Positions 25,501-34,981 of a stretch of DNA of 64,000 nucleotides are shown piece by piece. This stretch comes from Dysgonomonas sp. 520 (GTDB taxonomy: Bacteria; Bacteroidota; Bacteroidia; Bacteroidales; Dysgonomonadaceae), in the NCBI RefSeq assembly GCF_010501095.1, contig NZ_QVMP01000006.1, forward strand, positions 1 through 64,000, in the 5' to 3' direction. The first letter of the stretch is position 1. Each line of letters begins with the position of its first letter. The position numbers and the translations under genes were made by a program. The notes under the pieces are model-generated. The model was not told the DNA's origin. It worked only from the letters and a program-made list of their open reading frames with translations, and made no database searches.

Positions 25501-26697
25501 TTATTTCAGTTTTGCCAGAGTTTCCTTGATGCGTCTGAATGCTTCGATCAGTAACTCATCGGCAGTTGCATAAGAAAAACGGATGCAGTCGGGAGCACCG
25601 AAAGCAGCACCGCCAACGCAAGCAACATGACCTTCTTCCAGTAAGAACATAGCTAGGTCGGCAGATGTTTCAATGGTTTTTCCGTTGTAAGATTTGCCTA
25701 AGAAATACGAGCAGTTGGGGAACAAATAAAAAGCTCCATCGGGTTTGCTGACTTTGAATCCTTCAATTTCACTTGCCAATTTATAAACAAGTTCTTTTCG
25801 GCGTTCAAATGCTTTGCGCATATCTTCCACACAAGTCTGATCGCCGGTATAAGCCGCTTCTGCTGCCTTTTGGGCGATAGATGAAGCTCCGGAAGTATAT
25901 TGTCCTTGCAGTTTGTTGCAAGCCGATGCCAGCCATTGAGGAGCTGCCATCCAGCCTAAACGCCATCCTGTCATTGCATAAGCCTTGGAAACTCCGTTCA
26001 CGATAGCGGTTCTTTCTTTAAGTGTACCAAACTGGGCAATGCTTTCGTGTTTGCCTATATAGTTGATATGCTCGTATATTTCGTCAGCAATAATTATGAC
26101 ATTCGAATGTTTTTCCAGAACATCAGCCAATGCTTTCAACTCATCCTTACTATAAACGCTTCCGGTAGGATTGGATGGCGAACACAATATTATAGCTTTT
26201 GTTTTTGGTGTTATTGCAGCTTCGAGCTGAGCAGCTGTTATTTTGAAGTTCTGATCAATTCCGGCAGAAATGATCACGGATTTTCCTTCCGATAACTTTA
26301 CCATTTCCACATAACTAACCCAATATGGTGCAGGTATGATAACTTCGTCACCCGGATTAACGATACACATCAAAGCATTACAAACAGACTGTTTTGCACC
26401 ACCCGAACATACGATTTGCTCCGGTTTGTATTCCAGATTATTTTCCTTTTTCAGCTTTTCGCATATCGCTTTTCTGAGGGAAAGATACCCCGGAACAGGT
26501 GTGTAGAACGAGAAATTATCATCTATGGCTTTTTTTGCAGCATCTTTTATGTGTTGAGGTGTGTTGAAATCGGGTTCGCCAACACTCAGATTGATTACGT
26601 CGATGCCTTGCGCTTTTAGTTCAGTGCTTTTTTGAGACATAGCTAAAGTCTCGGATGCCGATAGATTTGCAATACGGTCAGATACTTGTAGTGACAT
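25501..26697 (-). CDS. aspC: Class I PLP-dependent aminotransferase (aspartate-type)
   Basis: This 398-residue enzyme resembles subgroup I-gamma aspartate aminotransferases. It has NLSVGEPDFNTP near residue 36, SNPTGSVYSKDEL, IIADEIYEHINY with the PLP-contacting Asp and Tyr, and the Schiff-base Lys in GVSKAYAMTGWRLGWMAAP. Aspartate/2-oxoglutarate is the likely pair, but prephenate or other acceptors are possible in this subgroup. It is fourth in the lptG-type/ribBA operon. Confidence 0.85.
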   Translation of the reverse strand: MSLQVSDRIANLSASETLAMSQKSTELKAQGIDVINLSVGEPDFNTPQHIKDAAKKAIDDNFSFYTPVPGYLSLRKAICEKLKKENNLEYKPEQIVCSGGAKQSVCNALMCIVNPGDEVIIPAPYWVSYVEMVKLSEGKSVIISAGIDQNFKITAAQLEAAITPKTKAIILCSPSNPTGSVYSKDELKALADVLEKHSNVIIIADEIYEHINYIGKHESIAQFGTLKERTAIVNGVSKAYAMTGWRLGWMAAPQWLASACNKLQGQYTSGASSIAQKAAEAAYTGDQTCVEDMRKAFERRKELVYKLASEIEGFKVSKPDGAFYLFPNCSYFLGKSYNGKTIETSADLAMFLLEEGHVACVGGAAFGAPDCIRFSYATADELLIEAFRRIKETLAKLK

Positions 26698-26722
26698 AGT
26701 TTAGTTTAATATTATTTTTTAT

Positions 26723-27430
26723 TTATCTTCTGCTTCCTAATATTCTCAATAAGAACAAGAACAGGTTTATAAAATCGAGATATAACGATAATGCACCCAT
26801 CAATGCTATTTTTTGAGTGGATTCGTTGATTTCATTACCATGTTCCGATATTGCTCGTTTTATTTTTTGAGCATCATAAGCCGTAAGTCCGACAAAAATT
26901 ATCACACCGGCATAGGTTATTATCCAATATAGGGTCGAACTTCCTATTATCCAATTGGCTACGGATGCTATGATAAGTCCGATAAGAGCCATATAAAGAA
27001 TGCTGCCCCACGACGAAAGGTCTTTTTTTGTGAATGTGCCAATAAGAGCCATGACAGCAAAAGTACTTGCCGTAACGAAGAATGTGAGGGCTATTGAAGC
27101 ATCGGTGTATACTAAAAATATGAGAGAAAGCGCGAACCCGATTAAGACGGAATACGCTACAAAACAAATGGTTGCTGTTGTAAATGACAATGTGTTTATT
27201 TTAGCTGACAGGAACCAGACAAGAGCCAATGTAGCAATCAAGAAGACGATTTGATAGCTGTAAACAGTATTCACCAGATTAGGTGAACTAGCCACATACA
27301 TTGCTGTTAATCCTGTGATAACCAAAGCCAATGTCATCCAGATATAAACATTTCTGAATAAAACAGCCTGTGCTGCTTTGACAGCAGTGTCTTGTTGTTG
27401 AGTTTTAGATGATAATGTATTGAAATCCAT
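26723..27430 (-). CDS. Bax inhibitor-1/YccA family membrane protein
   Basis: The 235-residue protein has seven hydrophobic helices and the family segments NVYIWMTLALVITGLTAMYV near the start, VGLTAYDAQKIKRA and the C-terminal SLYLDFINLFLFLLRILG. Bacterial members act as calcium-leak channels or protease-associated membrane factors (BsYetJ, YccA). It sits between ribBA (52 bp) and the aminotransferase (25 bp) with no functional link visible. Confidence 0.9.
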   Translation of the reverse strand: MDFNTLSSKTQQQDTAVKAAQAVLFRNVYIWMTLALVITGLTAMYVASSPNLVNTVYSYQIVFLIATLALVWFLSAKINTLSFTTATICFVAYSVLIGFALSLIFLVYTDASIALTFFVTASTFAVMALIGTFTKKDLSSWGSILYMALIGLIIASVANWIIGSSTLYWIITYAGVIIFVGLTAYDAQKIKRAISEHGNEINESTQKIALMGALSLYLDFINLFLFLLRILGSRR

Positions 27431-27482
27431 AATAATAATTAAGTAAATGATAAAACCTGGGTTATAAAAAGGTTTGCGACCT

Positions 27483-28697
27483 TTAAATTTCGTGAAGATC
27501 GTGTCCCATTCTATCTTTTTTTGTCTTCATGTAGAACGAGTTGTATTTGTTAGGGGTTATTTCGATCGGTATATTTTCAACAATAGTCAGTCCGAAAGAT
27601 TCCAACCCTTTTCGCTTGACGGGATTGTTCGTCATCAAGCGCATCTTTGAGACACCTAGTTCACGCAGGATGCTTGCTCCGACGCCATATTCACGTTCAT
27701 CGGCACGATATCCCAAGTGGATATTCGCGTCAACCGTGTCCATGCCTTCTTCCTGTAGTTTGTATGCTTGCATCTTAGCCATCAGACCGATGCCTCGGCC
27801 TTCCTGATTCAGATATACAACTACACCTTTGCCTTCTTTCTGTATCATTTCCATCGATTTGTGCAACTGTTCGCCGCACTCGCAACGTTTCGAACCGAAT
27901 ATATCACCTGTCATGCATGACGAGTGAACACGGACAAGAATGGGTTCGTCTTTTTCCCAAGTTCCCTTTATCAGGGCAATGTGTTCCATTCCGTTCGATT
28001 TTTGCATGAACGGGATCAGGTGAAAGTCGCCATATTGGGTAGGCATTTTCACCTCTACACCTCTTTCAATCACGCTTTCTCTTTCCAGCCTGTATTTTAC
28101 GAGGTCTGCAATAGAAATTATTTTTATTCCGTATTCATCACCAAATTTCTTCAATTCGGGCAGACGAGCCATTTCCCCGTCTTCTTTCTTCACCTCTATC
28201 AATACGCCTGCCGGATATAGTCCTGCCAGTCTGGCCAAGTCAATAGCAGCTTCAGTGTGTCCTATCCGGCTCAATACACCTTTGTCTCTGGCTTTTAGAG
28301 GAAATATGTGTCCGGGACGGCCAAAATCTTCGGGTTTAGTATCGGGATTGGCAAGAGCCAGAATTGTTTGCGCCCTGTCGAAAGCTGATATTCCCGTCGT
28401 ACATCCGTTTGTCAGCAAGTCAATCGAAACGGTAAAAGGTGTTGCATGTACAGAGGTGTTGTTTGTTACCATCATGGGCAAGTCGAGCTCGTCGCAACGT
28501 TCTGCGGTGATAGGCGCACATATCAACCCACGGGCATGGGTTTCCATGAAGTTAACTTTTTCGGGGGTGATTGCTTCTGCCGCAATTATCAGGTCGCCTT
28601 CATTCTCACGGTCTTCGTCGTCAACCACAATCACGAAGTTTCCTTTTCTAATGTCTTCTATCGCATCTTCGACAGAATCTAATATTATTTTTTCCAT
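27483..28697 (-). CDS. ribBA: Bifunctional DHBP synthase / GTP cyclohydrolase II
   Basis: A 404-residue fusion that starts both branches of riboflavin synthesis. Residues 1-200 are DHBP synthase ([44 protein letters not shown]); residues 205-404 are GTP cyclohydrolase II with the zinc site [20 protein letters not shown] and [14 protein letters not shown]. Both domains keep their catalytic motifs. It follows the LptF/G-type gene by 41 bp; no FMN riboswitch is visible in that spacer. Confidence 0.95.
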   Translation of the reverse strand: MEKIILDSVEDAIEDIRKGNFVIVVDDEDRENEGDLIIAAEAITPEKVNFMETHARGLICAPITAERCDELDLPMMVTNNTSVHATPFTVSIDLLTNGCTTGISAFDRAQTILALANPDTKPEDFGRPGHIFPLKARDKGVLSRIGHTEAAIDLARLAGLYPAGVLIEVKKEDGEMARLPELKKFGDEYGIKIISIADLVKYRLERESVIERGVEVKMPTQYGDFHLIPFMQKSNGMEHIALIKGTWEKDEPILVRVHSSCMTGDIFGSKRCECGEQLHKSMEMIQKEGKGVVVYLNQEGRGIGLMAKMQAYKLQEEGMDTVDANIHLGYRADEREYGVGASILRELGVSKMRLMTNNPVKRKGLESFGLTIVENIPIEITPNKYNSFYMKTKKDRMGHDLHEI

Positions 28698-28738
28698 TGT
28701 TGATTATATTTTTCTAAATGCTAAGAATACAAGGTGCC

Positions 28739-30328
28739 TTATACTTTTCCGGATTTTTTTTCATTTTTCTTACCTGTTTTCTTGAAAATAGACGCAAATT
28801 TATTGAAAGAATTAGAAATAGCGGTTGTTATCCTTTCTCCCAAAACTTTCTTAAAGAATTTACTGTATGCATCCGCATTGAGCAATGCCGAGTCATTATT
28901 TGCTTTATATGTCAAGAATATACCTAAAGGAAATAGTATGAAAGAGCTTAGCCAAACGCCTTGCCATGCTTCCCAAACCCCGTCACGAGCCATTTTGTAG
29001 CCCACATTGTCAATAATATAGTAGATGATGAACAGTATGACGGAAATTACCACGGGCATGCCCAATCCTCCTTTGCGGATGATGGCTCCCAGAGGAGCGC
29101 CAATGAAGAAGAATACGAGGCAGGCAAAAGATAGCGTGAATTTTCGGTGATACTCGGTGCGGTGCTGCCTCATGCTTTTTTGAGCCATTATTTTATACCC
29201 TGATCTCATTTTCAAATCCATATCATTGCTGGCGGATTGGTTTGCGGCATTTTGGTAAATTGTGACCCTGTCAGCAAGTTTGTACGAAGCCAGCAAAGTA
29301 TCTATTCCGATTATCGGAGGTGTGTCTTCTGCCTTTTTGGCTTTCGGACTCAAATCCAGATTGATAAGAGAATCCCTCTCCATGTTTATCTTGCGGTTTG
29401 CCCGATGGGGGATGTACGCATAATCGAGTATAAACTTTCGGTCGTCAGTGTTCAAACTGTCTATTTGCAAGTTGAGCGAATCGATGGAGACTTGCAATTC
29501 CCTGATATTTTTAGAAACCTGCGAGCCTTCCAGCATAGATTCGTCCAGACGGTTGAATCCGGCGTCGAACTCAATTATAATATCTTTTTCCTTAAAATTT
29601 TCCCTGCTGTAAGGAACAAAGTTTTTGTTGGTCGAATTTCGGTTTCCTCTTGTTCCCGATTGATTGAAATTGGCAAATTGTTGTCCGTGATAAAGTGTCA
29701 GCAACAGGTAGTCTTTAGCTGCCGAAGTTTTCATTTTTGCCGAATCGCAAACAATAACCGCCATATTTTCAAACCCTTTTGATGTGTCGTATATCATGAC
29801 ATCCTTAAGGGTTTTGGTTTCCTTGTCTTTCGATTTTACGTATAGGTTGTAGTTGTCTATTTCGTTGTAGAAAGCCCCTTCGGGAATATCCAATTCGGGC
29901 GATTTTTGTTTAACAGACCTGAGTAGTGTCCAGAATTTAACATTAATCTTGGGCATTGCGTCGTTCTGAAAGAAGAAAGCACTGATACTGATCAGGGCGA
30001 TAAGTATTATCAGCGGACGCATGGCTTTTATAAGAGATATTCCGGCAGCTTTAGTTGCCAGAAGTTCAAGGCTTTCGCCCATGTTCCCGAATGTCATCAA
30101 CGAAGCTAGCAGGATGGCCAGAGGTAGCGCCATCGGGATGAGGTTGAGGGCGGCATACAAGAACAATTCGCCAAGCACCATCGTGTCTAAACCTTTACCA
30201 ACAAGGTCTTCGACATACTTCCACAGAAACTGCATCAGGACAATGAATAAACAAATCCCAAAAGTCATCACAAATATAGGGATGAACTTCTTTAGTAAGT
30301 ATAAATATAAAGTTTTGATGAACGGCAT
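28739..30328 (-). CDS. LptF/LptG-family permease
   Basis: The 529-residue protein has three N-terminal helices, a long extracytoplasmic domain (about residues 125-395) and three C-terminal helices, with N-terminal LYLYLLKKFIPIFVMTFGIC and the C-terminal RKFTLSFACLVFFFIGAPLG. This is the YjgP/YjgQ layout of the LptB2FG exporter that moves lipopolysaccharide to the outer membrane. The periplasmic jellyroll region is longer than in E. coli, as is usual for Bacteroidetes. Whether it acts as F or G cannot be told. It heads a five-gene operon. Confidence 0.88.
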   Translation of the reverse strand: MPFIKTLYLYLLKKFIPIFVMTFGICLFIVLMQFLWKYVEDLVGKGLDTMVLGELFLYAALNLIPMALPLAILLASLMTFGNMGESLELLATKAAGISLIKAMRPLIILIALISISAFFFQNDAMPKINVKFWTLLRSVKQKSPELDIPEGAFYNEIDNYNLYVKSKDKETKTLKDVMIYDTSKGFENMAVIVCDSAKMKTSAAKDYLLLTLYHGQQFANFNQSGTRGNRNSTNKNFVPYSRENFKEKDIIIEFDAGFNRLDESMLEGSQVSKNIRELQVSIDSLNLQIDSLNTDDRKFILDYAYIPHRANRKINMERDSLINLDLSPKAKKAEDTPPIIGIDTLLASYKLADRVTIYQNAANQSASNDMDLKMRSGYKIMAQKSMRQHRTEYHRKFTLSFACLVFFFIGAPLGAIIRKGGLGMPVVISVILFIIYYIIDNVGYKMARDGVWEAWQGVWLSSFILFPLGIFLTYKANNDSALLNADAYSKFFKKVLGERITTAISNSFNKFASIFKKTGKKNEKKSGKV

Positions 30329-30351
30329 TTGTCTTTATTCAAATTGCAGTG

Positions 30352-30359
30352 CAAATGTA
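30352..30359 (-). promoter_or_regulatory. -7 box of the lptF/G-ribBA operon
   Basis: On the minus strand this is TACATTTG, 24 bp before the ATG at 30328. A TTG lies 22 bp further upstream (30382-30384), one base beyond the usual range. Confidence 0.5.
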
Positions 30360-30426
30360 GTAAAAAGCTTGATGAGTATAACAATAATAACAAAAGATAT
30401 ACCTTAAAATTTGCTTAAAGGCATGT

Positions 30427-30753
30427 TTATATCTTTATATACGATTTTGATTCGTCGTCCCATTCAAACTCTGTATTTTTTTTCTCTGAAATTATGCCGC
30501 TTAGTTCCGGCTTCCATTCCAGTATTTCCGACAGGTCGCGGGTTTCTGTATTTTCGGGGTTGTCAAGGTACTCTTCGTCTTCGTCTCCGTACATAAATCG
30601 CCACCCGCTATCTATTTTTATATCAGAGTATTCCCGATAACAATATCCTACAAAGTTTTCGTCTAAAGCCCGCTGGGTTACGAAAGCATATTTTTGCATT
30701 TCGTCAAATTCTTTGATTGACGGATCGTCCCAGTCTTCATCATCGTGACGCAT
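30427..30753 (-). CDS. DUF2185 (Imm33-like) protein
   Basis: This acidic 108-residue protein has AFVTQRALDENFVGYCYRE, GWRFMYGDEDEEYLDNPEN and a C-terminal ISEKKNTEFEWDDES segment, which match the DUF2185 family by memory. Some DUF2185 proteins are annotated as immunity proteins for polymorphic toxins. There is no toxin gene next to it, so it may be an orphan. It has no signal peptide or membrane segment. Confidence 0.65.
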   Translation of the reverse strand: MRHDDEDWDDPSIKEFDEMQKYAFVTQRALDENFVGYCYREYSDIKIDSGWRFMYGDEDEEYLDNPENTETRDLSEILEWKPELSGIISEKKNTEFEWDDESKSYIKI

Positions 30754-30844
30754 ATTTTGCTAATATTTTGATTGTTTAGTTTCAGTGCGTAAAAATAGTA
30801 AATTATAAACAAAGATCGATGTTTTTCAGGAATAGATTATACGC

Positions 30845-30884
30845 AAAAAAAATCTTCTTACATAGATTAATTGTAAGAAGATTT
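30845..30884 (-). terminator. Terminator of the small membrane-protein gene
   Basis: A 12-13-bp stem (30850-30862 with 30872-30884) is followed, on the minus strand, by a run of eight or more T. It lies 28 bp after the stop at 30912. Confidence 0.85.
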
Positions 30885-30911
30885 CAAATAAAAATATTGC
30901 GTTTTCTGTTT

Positions 30912-31328
30912 TTATTCTTTCTTGCCCGAAATTTGTCCCCAGATAATGAATAACAGGAGTAATATGATAACCGGTTTCAATCCGACTTTAGTCCAGAAAG
31001 GTATTTCCGGCTTATCTTTTATGTCCATATTGTATTCGCTTTTCAGAAGTTCGATATCTTCTTCTGTCAAATCCCAGTATGAGTTTTCGTCATCCGAAAT
31101 CAGGGCGTATTTAACTTCTCCGTAGTTCCATAAAGGAAGCCAGAAAAGGCCGAATTGTTCATACGATATACCAAAATTTACGTGTTGCCCACCATTTATT
31201 TTTACACTGTCCGGTAGTTTTTCCAGAACCGAAACCGCAGGTCCATTATGATATACAACTTGAGCGTCAGCTTTTTGTGAAATGCTTACAAAAAGAATCA
31301 AGGAAAGGAAAATAATAAGTTTCTTCAT
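30912..31328 (-). CDS. Exported protein with C-terminal membrane anchor, unknown function
   Basis: The 138-residue protein starts with a signal peptide (KKLIIFLSLILFVSISQKADAQ) and ends with one hydrophobic helix (KPVIILLLLFIIWG, residues 117-132) and a short basic tail. The middle 85 residues, probably periplasmic, are rich in Trp and acidic residues (FWLPLWNYGEVKYALI). I do not recognise the family. It has its own -7 box and terminator, so it is a monocistronic gene divergent from the nuo operon. Confidence 0.6.
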   Translation of the reverse strand: MKKLIIFLSLILFVSISQKADAQVVYHNGPAVSVLEKLPDSVKINGGQHVNFGISYEQFGLFWLPLWNYGEVKYALISDDENSYWDLTEEDIELLKSEYNMDIKDKPEIPFWTKVGLKPVIILLLLFIIWGQISGKKE

Positions 31329-31372
31329 CGAATTACGTAGTTAATAATTTATGTTTTTTATCATAGATTGGG

Positions 31373-31380
31373 CAAAGGTA
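31373..31380 (-). promoter_or_regulatory. -7 box of the small membrane-protein gene
   Basis: On the minus strand this reads TACCTTTG, 44 bp before the ATG at 31328. No clear -33 TTG. It shares the 359-bp spacer 31329-31687 with the divergent nuo promoter; the middle of that spacer is AT-rich with nothing recognisable. Confidence 0.45.
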
Positions 31381-31605
31381 TAAAAAACATTATTGACGAT
31401 AAAAAAAATGTGACAATATGATCCTTTATTGTATTCAGGTGTTAAAATAGGAGAGGGGTATTGTTGGCGTTTTGATAGAAAATATGTGTTTAATATATGT
31501 AAATATCAATTAACATAATAATTGTCATCTGGAAGTGGCAAAATATTACTTTATTGAAGTCTTTGGCTGTCATTTGTGACATATTGATATTTTTATTGCT
31601 ATATT

Positions 31606-31638
31606 TTTGGATATATGTAAGTCTAAGTAGTATATTTG
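31606..31638 (+). promoter_or_regulatory. Promoter of the nuo operon
   Basis: The -33 TTTG (31606-31609) and -7 TATATTTG (31631-31638) are 21 bp apart, a full match. Initiation is expected near 31645, about 43 bp before nuoA. Confidence 0.75.
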
Positions 31639-31687
31639 CCGCAAATTATAGCATTTTTATATTTTAAAGGTATTTAAAGATTGATTT

Positions 31688-32056
31688 ATGGAATCCACAT
31701 TGTTTGATTTCGTTCCCATTTTGATACAAATAGCATTTTCTACTGTGTTTGTGTTATTTGTGATTATCGTATCCACTTTTTTAGGTCCGAGCCGTCGGGC
31801 AAAAGGAAAAAACGTGAATTTTGAGTGCGGACTGGATTCGATAGGAAATGCCCGTTCGCCTTTTGCCATTAAGTATTTCTTGGTAGCTATCCTCTTTGTC
31901 CTTTTCGATATCGAGATCATTTTCATGTATCCCTGGGCAATAAATTTCAGTGAATTAGGAATTAGCGGTTTCTTGAAAATGGGCGGATTCATAGGCCTGT
32001 TGTTCATAGGATACCTTTATATAGTGAAACGCAAAGCTCTTGAGTGGGAAAAGTGA
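31688..32056 (+). CDS. nuoA: NADH-quinone oxidoreductase subunit A
   Basis: The 122-residue membrane subunit has three helices and the family core NFECGLDSIGNARSPFAIKY between helices 1 and 2, then FDIEIIFMYPWAI. NuoA helps couple quinone reduction to the proton-pumping arm of complex I. It is the first gene of a 14-gene operon directed by the promoter at 31606-31638. Confidence 0.95.
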   Translation: MESTLFDFVPILIQIAFSTVFVLFVIIVSTFLGPSRRAKGKNVNFECGLDSIGNARSPFAIKYFLVAILFVLFDIEIIFMYPWAINFSELGISGFLKMGGFIGLLFIGYLYIVKRKALEWEK

Positions 32057-32121
32057 TTTGTGAAGCGAAGCGACAACAACTTGTCAGTTCGTTTGCCTGT
32101 AACTTGTAACTAATAAAAAAA

Positions 32122-32673
32122 ATGAGTAAAACATCAAATATAAGAATAGCTCCTGCTCCCGAAGGATATTCGGGACAAGGGTTTTTTGCCACTAAATTTG
32201 ATTACCTGATAGGCTTGGCCAGAGCCAATTCGCTTTGGCCACTGCCTTTCGCTACGTCGTGTTGTGGCATCGAGTTTATGGCAACTATGGCATCAACTTA
32301 CGACATGGGGCGTTTTGGAGCCGAAAGAAACAGTTTTTCGCCACGTCAGGCCGATATGTTGATGGTGATGGGAACCATAGCCAAGAAAATGGTACCCGTA
32401 TTGCGTCACGTATATGAGCAAATGGCCGAGCCAAAATGGGTGATTGCTGTGGGTGCATGTGCCTCGTCGGGCGGAATTTTCGATACTTATTCTGTGTTGC
32501 AAGGCATTGATAAGGTGATTCCGGTTGATGTTTACGTTCCGGGTTGCCCGCCTCGTCCCGAACAAATTTTGGAGGGGGTGATGCAATTGCAGGAAATTGT
32601 TAAAAGCGAATCTATACATCGCAGAGGTTCTGAAAGATACGAAGAACTTCTCAAATCATATAAGTTTGAATAA
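32122..32673 (+). CDS. nuoB: NADH-quinone oxidoreductase subunit B
   Basis: NuoB carries cluster N2, the last electron carrier before quinone. The 183 residues contain the ligands in ATSCCGIEFMAT, GACASSGGIF and PGCPPRPEQ. The spacer to nuoA (65 bp) holds a TAACTTGTAACTAATAA motif that recurs upstream of nuoI. Its stop overlaps the nuoC start by one base (TAATG). Confidence 0.96.
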   Translation: MSKTSNIRIAPAPEGYSGQGFFATKFDYLIGLARANSLWPLPFATSCCGIEFMATMASTYDMGRFGAERNSFSPRQADMLMVMGTIAKKMVPVLRHVYEQMAEPKWVIAVGACASSGGIFDTYSVLQGIDKVIPVDVYVPGCPPRPEQILEGVMQLQEIVKSESIHRRGSERYEELLKSYKFE

Positions 32674-33203
32674 TGGCACTGGAAACAACAGATATTCAAA
32701 ACAGGATAATTGAAAAGTTTGCCGACCGGGTTTCCGATTTCAGGATGGAATATGATATCCTGACATTCGAAGCTGCGCCGGAAATAGCAAAAGAAGTGAT
32801 ACGCTACATGAAAGAGGACGAGGTTTTACGCTTCAACTTTCTGACAGATTTGTGCGGTGTTCACTATCCCGACAATGACAAGGAATTTCAGTTTGCAGTT
32901 GTCTATCTTCTTCACAATTGGATAGATAATGTGCGTGTGCGTATCAAGTCGTACATAGATGCAGACAAAGTTGAAATAGCAACAGTGTCGGACATCTTCG
33001 CATCTGCCAATTGGATGGAGCGTGAGACTTACGATTTCTACGGAATTGTTTTCACAGGACACCCCAATATGAAACGTATTCTGAACGACAATCACATGGT
33101 TGTTTTCCCTATGCGGAAAGAATATCCTATGGAAGACTCGGGACGAAGCGACAAAGATGACCGTTTTTTCGGAAGAACAACAAATAACTATCAACCTAAG
33201 TAA
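32673..33203 (+). CDS. nuoC: NADH-quinone oxidoreductase subunit C
   Basis: The 176-residue subunit is a stand-alone NuoC of the quinone-reducing module, with FLTDLCGVHYPD, VVYLLHNWIDNVRVRIK and the signature ERETYDFYGIVFTGHPNMKR followed by RKEYPMED. In Bacteroides and in E. coli NuoC is fused to NuoD; here the two are separate genes 9 bp apart. Confidence 0.94.
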   Translation: MALETTDIQNRIIEKFADRVSDFRMEYDILTFEAAPEIAKEVIRYMKEDEVLRFNFLTDLCGVHYPDNDKEFQFAVVYLLHNWIDNVRVRIKSYIDADKVEIATVSDIFASANWMERETYDFYGIVFTGHPNMKRILNDNHMVVFPMRKEYPMEDSGRSDKDDRFFGRTTNNYQPK

Positions 33204-33212
33204 AGACAGAAA

Positions 33213-34448
33213 ATGTCAGATCAATTCATAGACAAAGAACATCGTTTCGCTAAAATTGTAAGTGAGCAGACTTTCGAAGACGGACGCGAACTGTCGGTCC
33301 TGAATTTCGGCCCTACGCACCCTTCAACACATGGTGTTTTTCAGAATATCCTGTTGATGGATGGCGAACGTATTCTGGATGCCGATACCACTATCGGCTA
33401 CATCCATCGTGCATTTGAAAAGATTGCCGAAAACCGGACTTTCTACCAGATAACACCATTGACCGACCGCTTAAACTATTGCTCTTCGCCGATAAACAAT
33501 ATGTGTTGGTGGATGACCGTGGAAAAGGCTCTGGGTGTTGAAGTTCCGAAGCGTGCGCAATATATGCGTGTCATTGTGATGGAATTGGCTCGTATTACCG
33601 ACCATCTTATTTGCAACGGGATTTTGGGAGTAGACCTGGGAGCGTATTCACCATTCCTTTATGTGATGAAATACAGGGAATTGGCATACGAAATATATGA
33701 AGAAATCTGCGGAGCCCGTATGACTACGAATATGGGGCGCATCGGTGGTTTCGAAAGAGATTGGAGTGAGGCAGCATGGCGTAAGCTGGACGAGTTTCTG
33801 GAAGGTTTTCCGAAAGCGTGGAACGAATTGGAGACGGCTTATCTGCGCAACCGTATCTTTATGGATCGTACCATCGGCGTGGGAGCTATCTCTGCCGAAA
33901 AAGCGATGAATTACGGATTCACAGGACCAAATCTTCGAGCAACGGGGATAGACTACGATATTCGTATCGCTCAGCCTTACAGTTCTTACGATGATTTTGA
34001 TTTTAACATTCCCGTGGGAAGTGGTGGTGACACTTACGACCGTTTTTGCGTACGTTGCGGAGAAGTGAAGGAAAGTATCAAGATAATCCGTCAGGCAAGG
34101 GAAAACCTGCCCCAAGGTTCTTATCATGCCGATGTTCCTGACTATTACCTCCCTCCGAAAGAAAAAGTATATACAAGCATGGAAGAATTGATAAACCATT
34201 TCAAGATTGTTATGGGCGAAATTCCGGTTCCTGTGGCAGAGGTTTATCATTCGGTTGAGGCAGCTAATGGAGAATTGGGTATGTACCTCATAACTGATGG
34301 ATCACGTACACCGTTCAGGTTACACTTCAGAAGACCCTGCTTCGTATATTATCAGGCATTTCCCGAATTGATAAAAGGAGGAATGTTTTCGGATGCAGTG
34401 GCAACACTTTCCAGTATAAACGTTATTGCGGGTGAATTAGATGCTTAA
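33213..34448 (+). CDS. nuoD: NADH-quinone oxidoreductase subunit D
   Basis: The 411-residue 49-kDa subunit forms part of the quinone pocket. Visible blocks are NFGPTHPSTHGVFQNIL, GYIHRAFEKIAENRTFYQ, DRLNYCSSPINNM, and the C-terminal RLHFRRPCFVYYQAFPEL. A His pair in the THPSTHG loop contacts quinone in studied complexes. It overlaps the preferred nuoE start by 8 bp. Confidence 0.95.
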   Translation: MSDQFIDKEHRFAKIVSEQTFEDGRELSVLNFGPTHPSTHGVFQNILLMDGERILDADTTIGYIHRAFEKIAENRTFYQITPLTDRLNYCSSPINNMCWWMTVEKALGVEVPKRAQYMRVIVMELARITDHLICNGILGVDLGAYSPFLYVMKYRELAYEIYEEICGARMTTNMGRIGGFERDWSEAAWRKLDEFLEGFPKAWNELETAYLRNRIFMDRTIGVGAISAEKAMNYGFTGPNLRATGIDYDIRIAQPYSSYDDFDFNIPVGSGGDTYDRFCVRCGEVKESIKIIRQARENLPQGSYHADVPDYYLPPKEKVYTSMEELINHFKIVMGEIPVPVAEVYHSVEAANGELGMYLITDGSRTPFRLHFRRPCFVYYQAFPELIKGGMFSDAVATLSSINVIAGELDA

Positions 34449-34977
34449 GACAATGGAACAACGAGAATATACACAAGAAATAAACATAACCGACCAATTG
34501 ATGGCTCGCATCAATGAACTGGTTAGCCATTATCCCGAAGGCAAGAAGAAATCGGCTCTGATTCCGGTTCTTCACGAAGTACAGGATGCGCATGATAACT
34601 GGTTGAGCGTGGGACTGATGAACAAGGTTGCCGAAATATTGGATATCAAGCCGATAGAGGTTTACGAAGTGGTGACATTCTACACCATGTTCAACGAAAA
34701 ACCGGTAGGAAAATATATGCTTGAGTTTTGTCAAACTTCATGCTGCGCACTACGTAGTGGTGAAGAATTGATGGACTATACTTGTGAAAAATTGGGAGTT
34801 AAACCCGGAGAAACTACCACCGATGGCATGTTCAGCGTGGTTGGTGTAGAGTGCTTGGGCGCTTGTGGTTATGCGCCTATGTTGCAATTGGGCGATTTTT
34901 ATCACGAGCATATGACTAAAGAAAAAATAGACGCCTTGATTGAAGATTGCAGACAAGGTAAAATAAATTTGAGATAA
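34441..34977 (+). CDS. nuoE: NADH-quinone oxidoreductase subunit E
   Basis: This is the 24-kDa subunit with cluster N1a, 178 residues in the longest reading. A thioredoxin-like [2Fe-2S] domain has FCQTSCCALRSGEELM and GVECLGACGYAPML, giving the CX4-5C...CX3C ligand pattern. The ATG at 34441 overlaps nuoD; an ATG at 34453, 4 bp after the nuoD stop, is equally plausible and would remove four residues. NuoE pairs with NuoF in the NADH-oxidising module. Confidence 0.93.
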   Translation: MLKTMEQREYTQEINITDQLMARINELVSHYPEGKKKSALIPVLHEVQDAHDNWLSVGLMNKVAEILDIKPIEVYEVVTFYTMFNEKPVGKYMLEFCQTSCCALRSGEELMDYTCEKLGVKPGETTTDGMFSVVGVECLGACGYAPMLQLGDFYHEHMTKEKIDALIEDCRQGKINLR

Positions 34978-34981
34978 GGCG

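Noticed and set aside
28698-28738. FMN riboswitch before ribBA
   Set aside because: The spacer is only 41 bp and the upstream gene runs into it; there is no room for the RFN fold.
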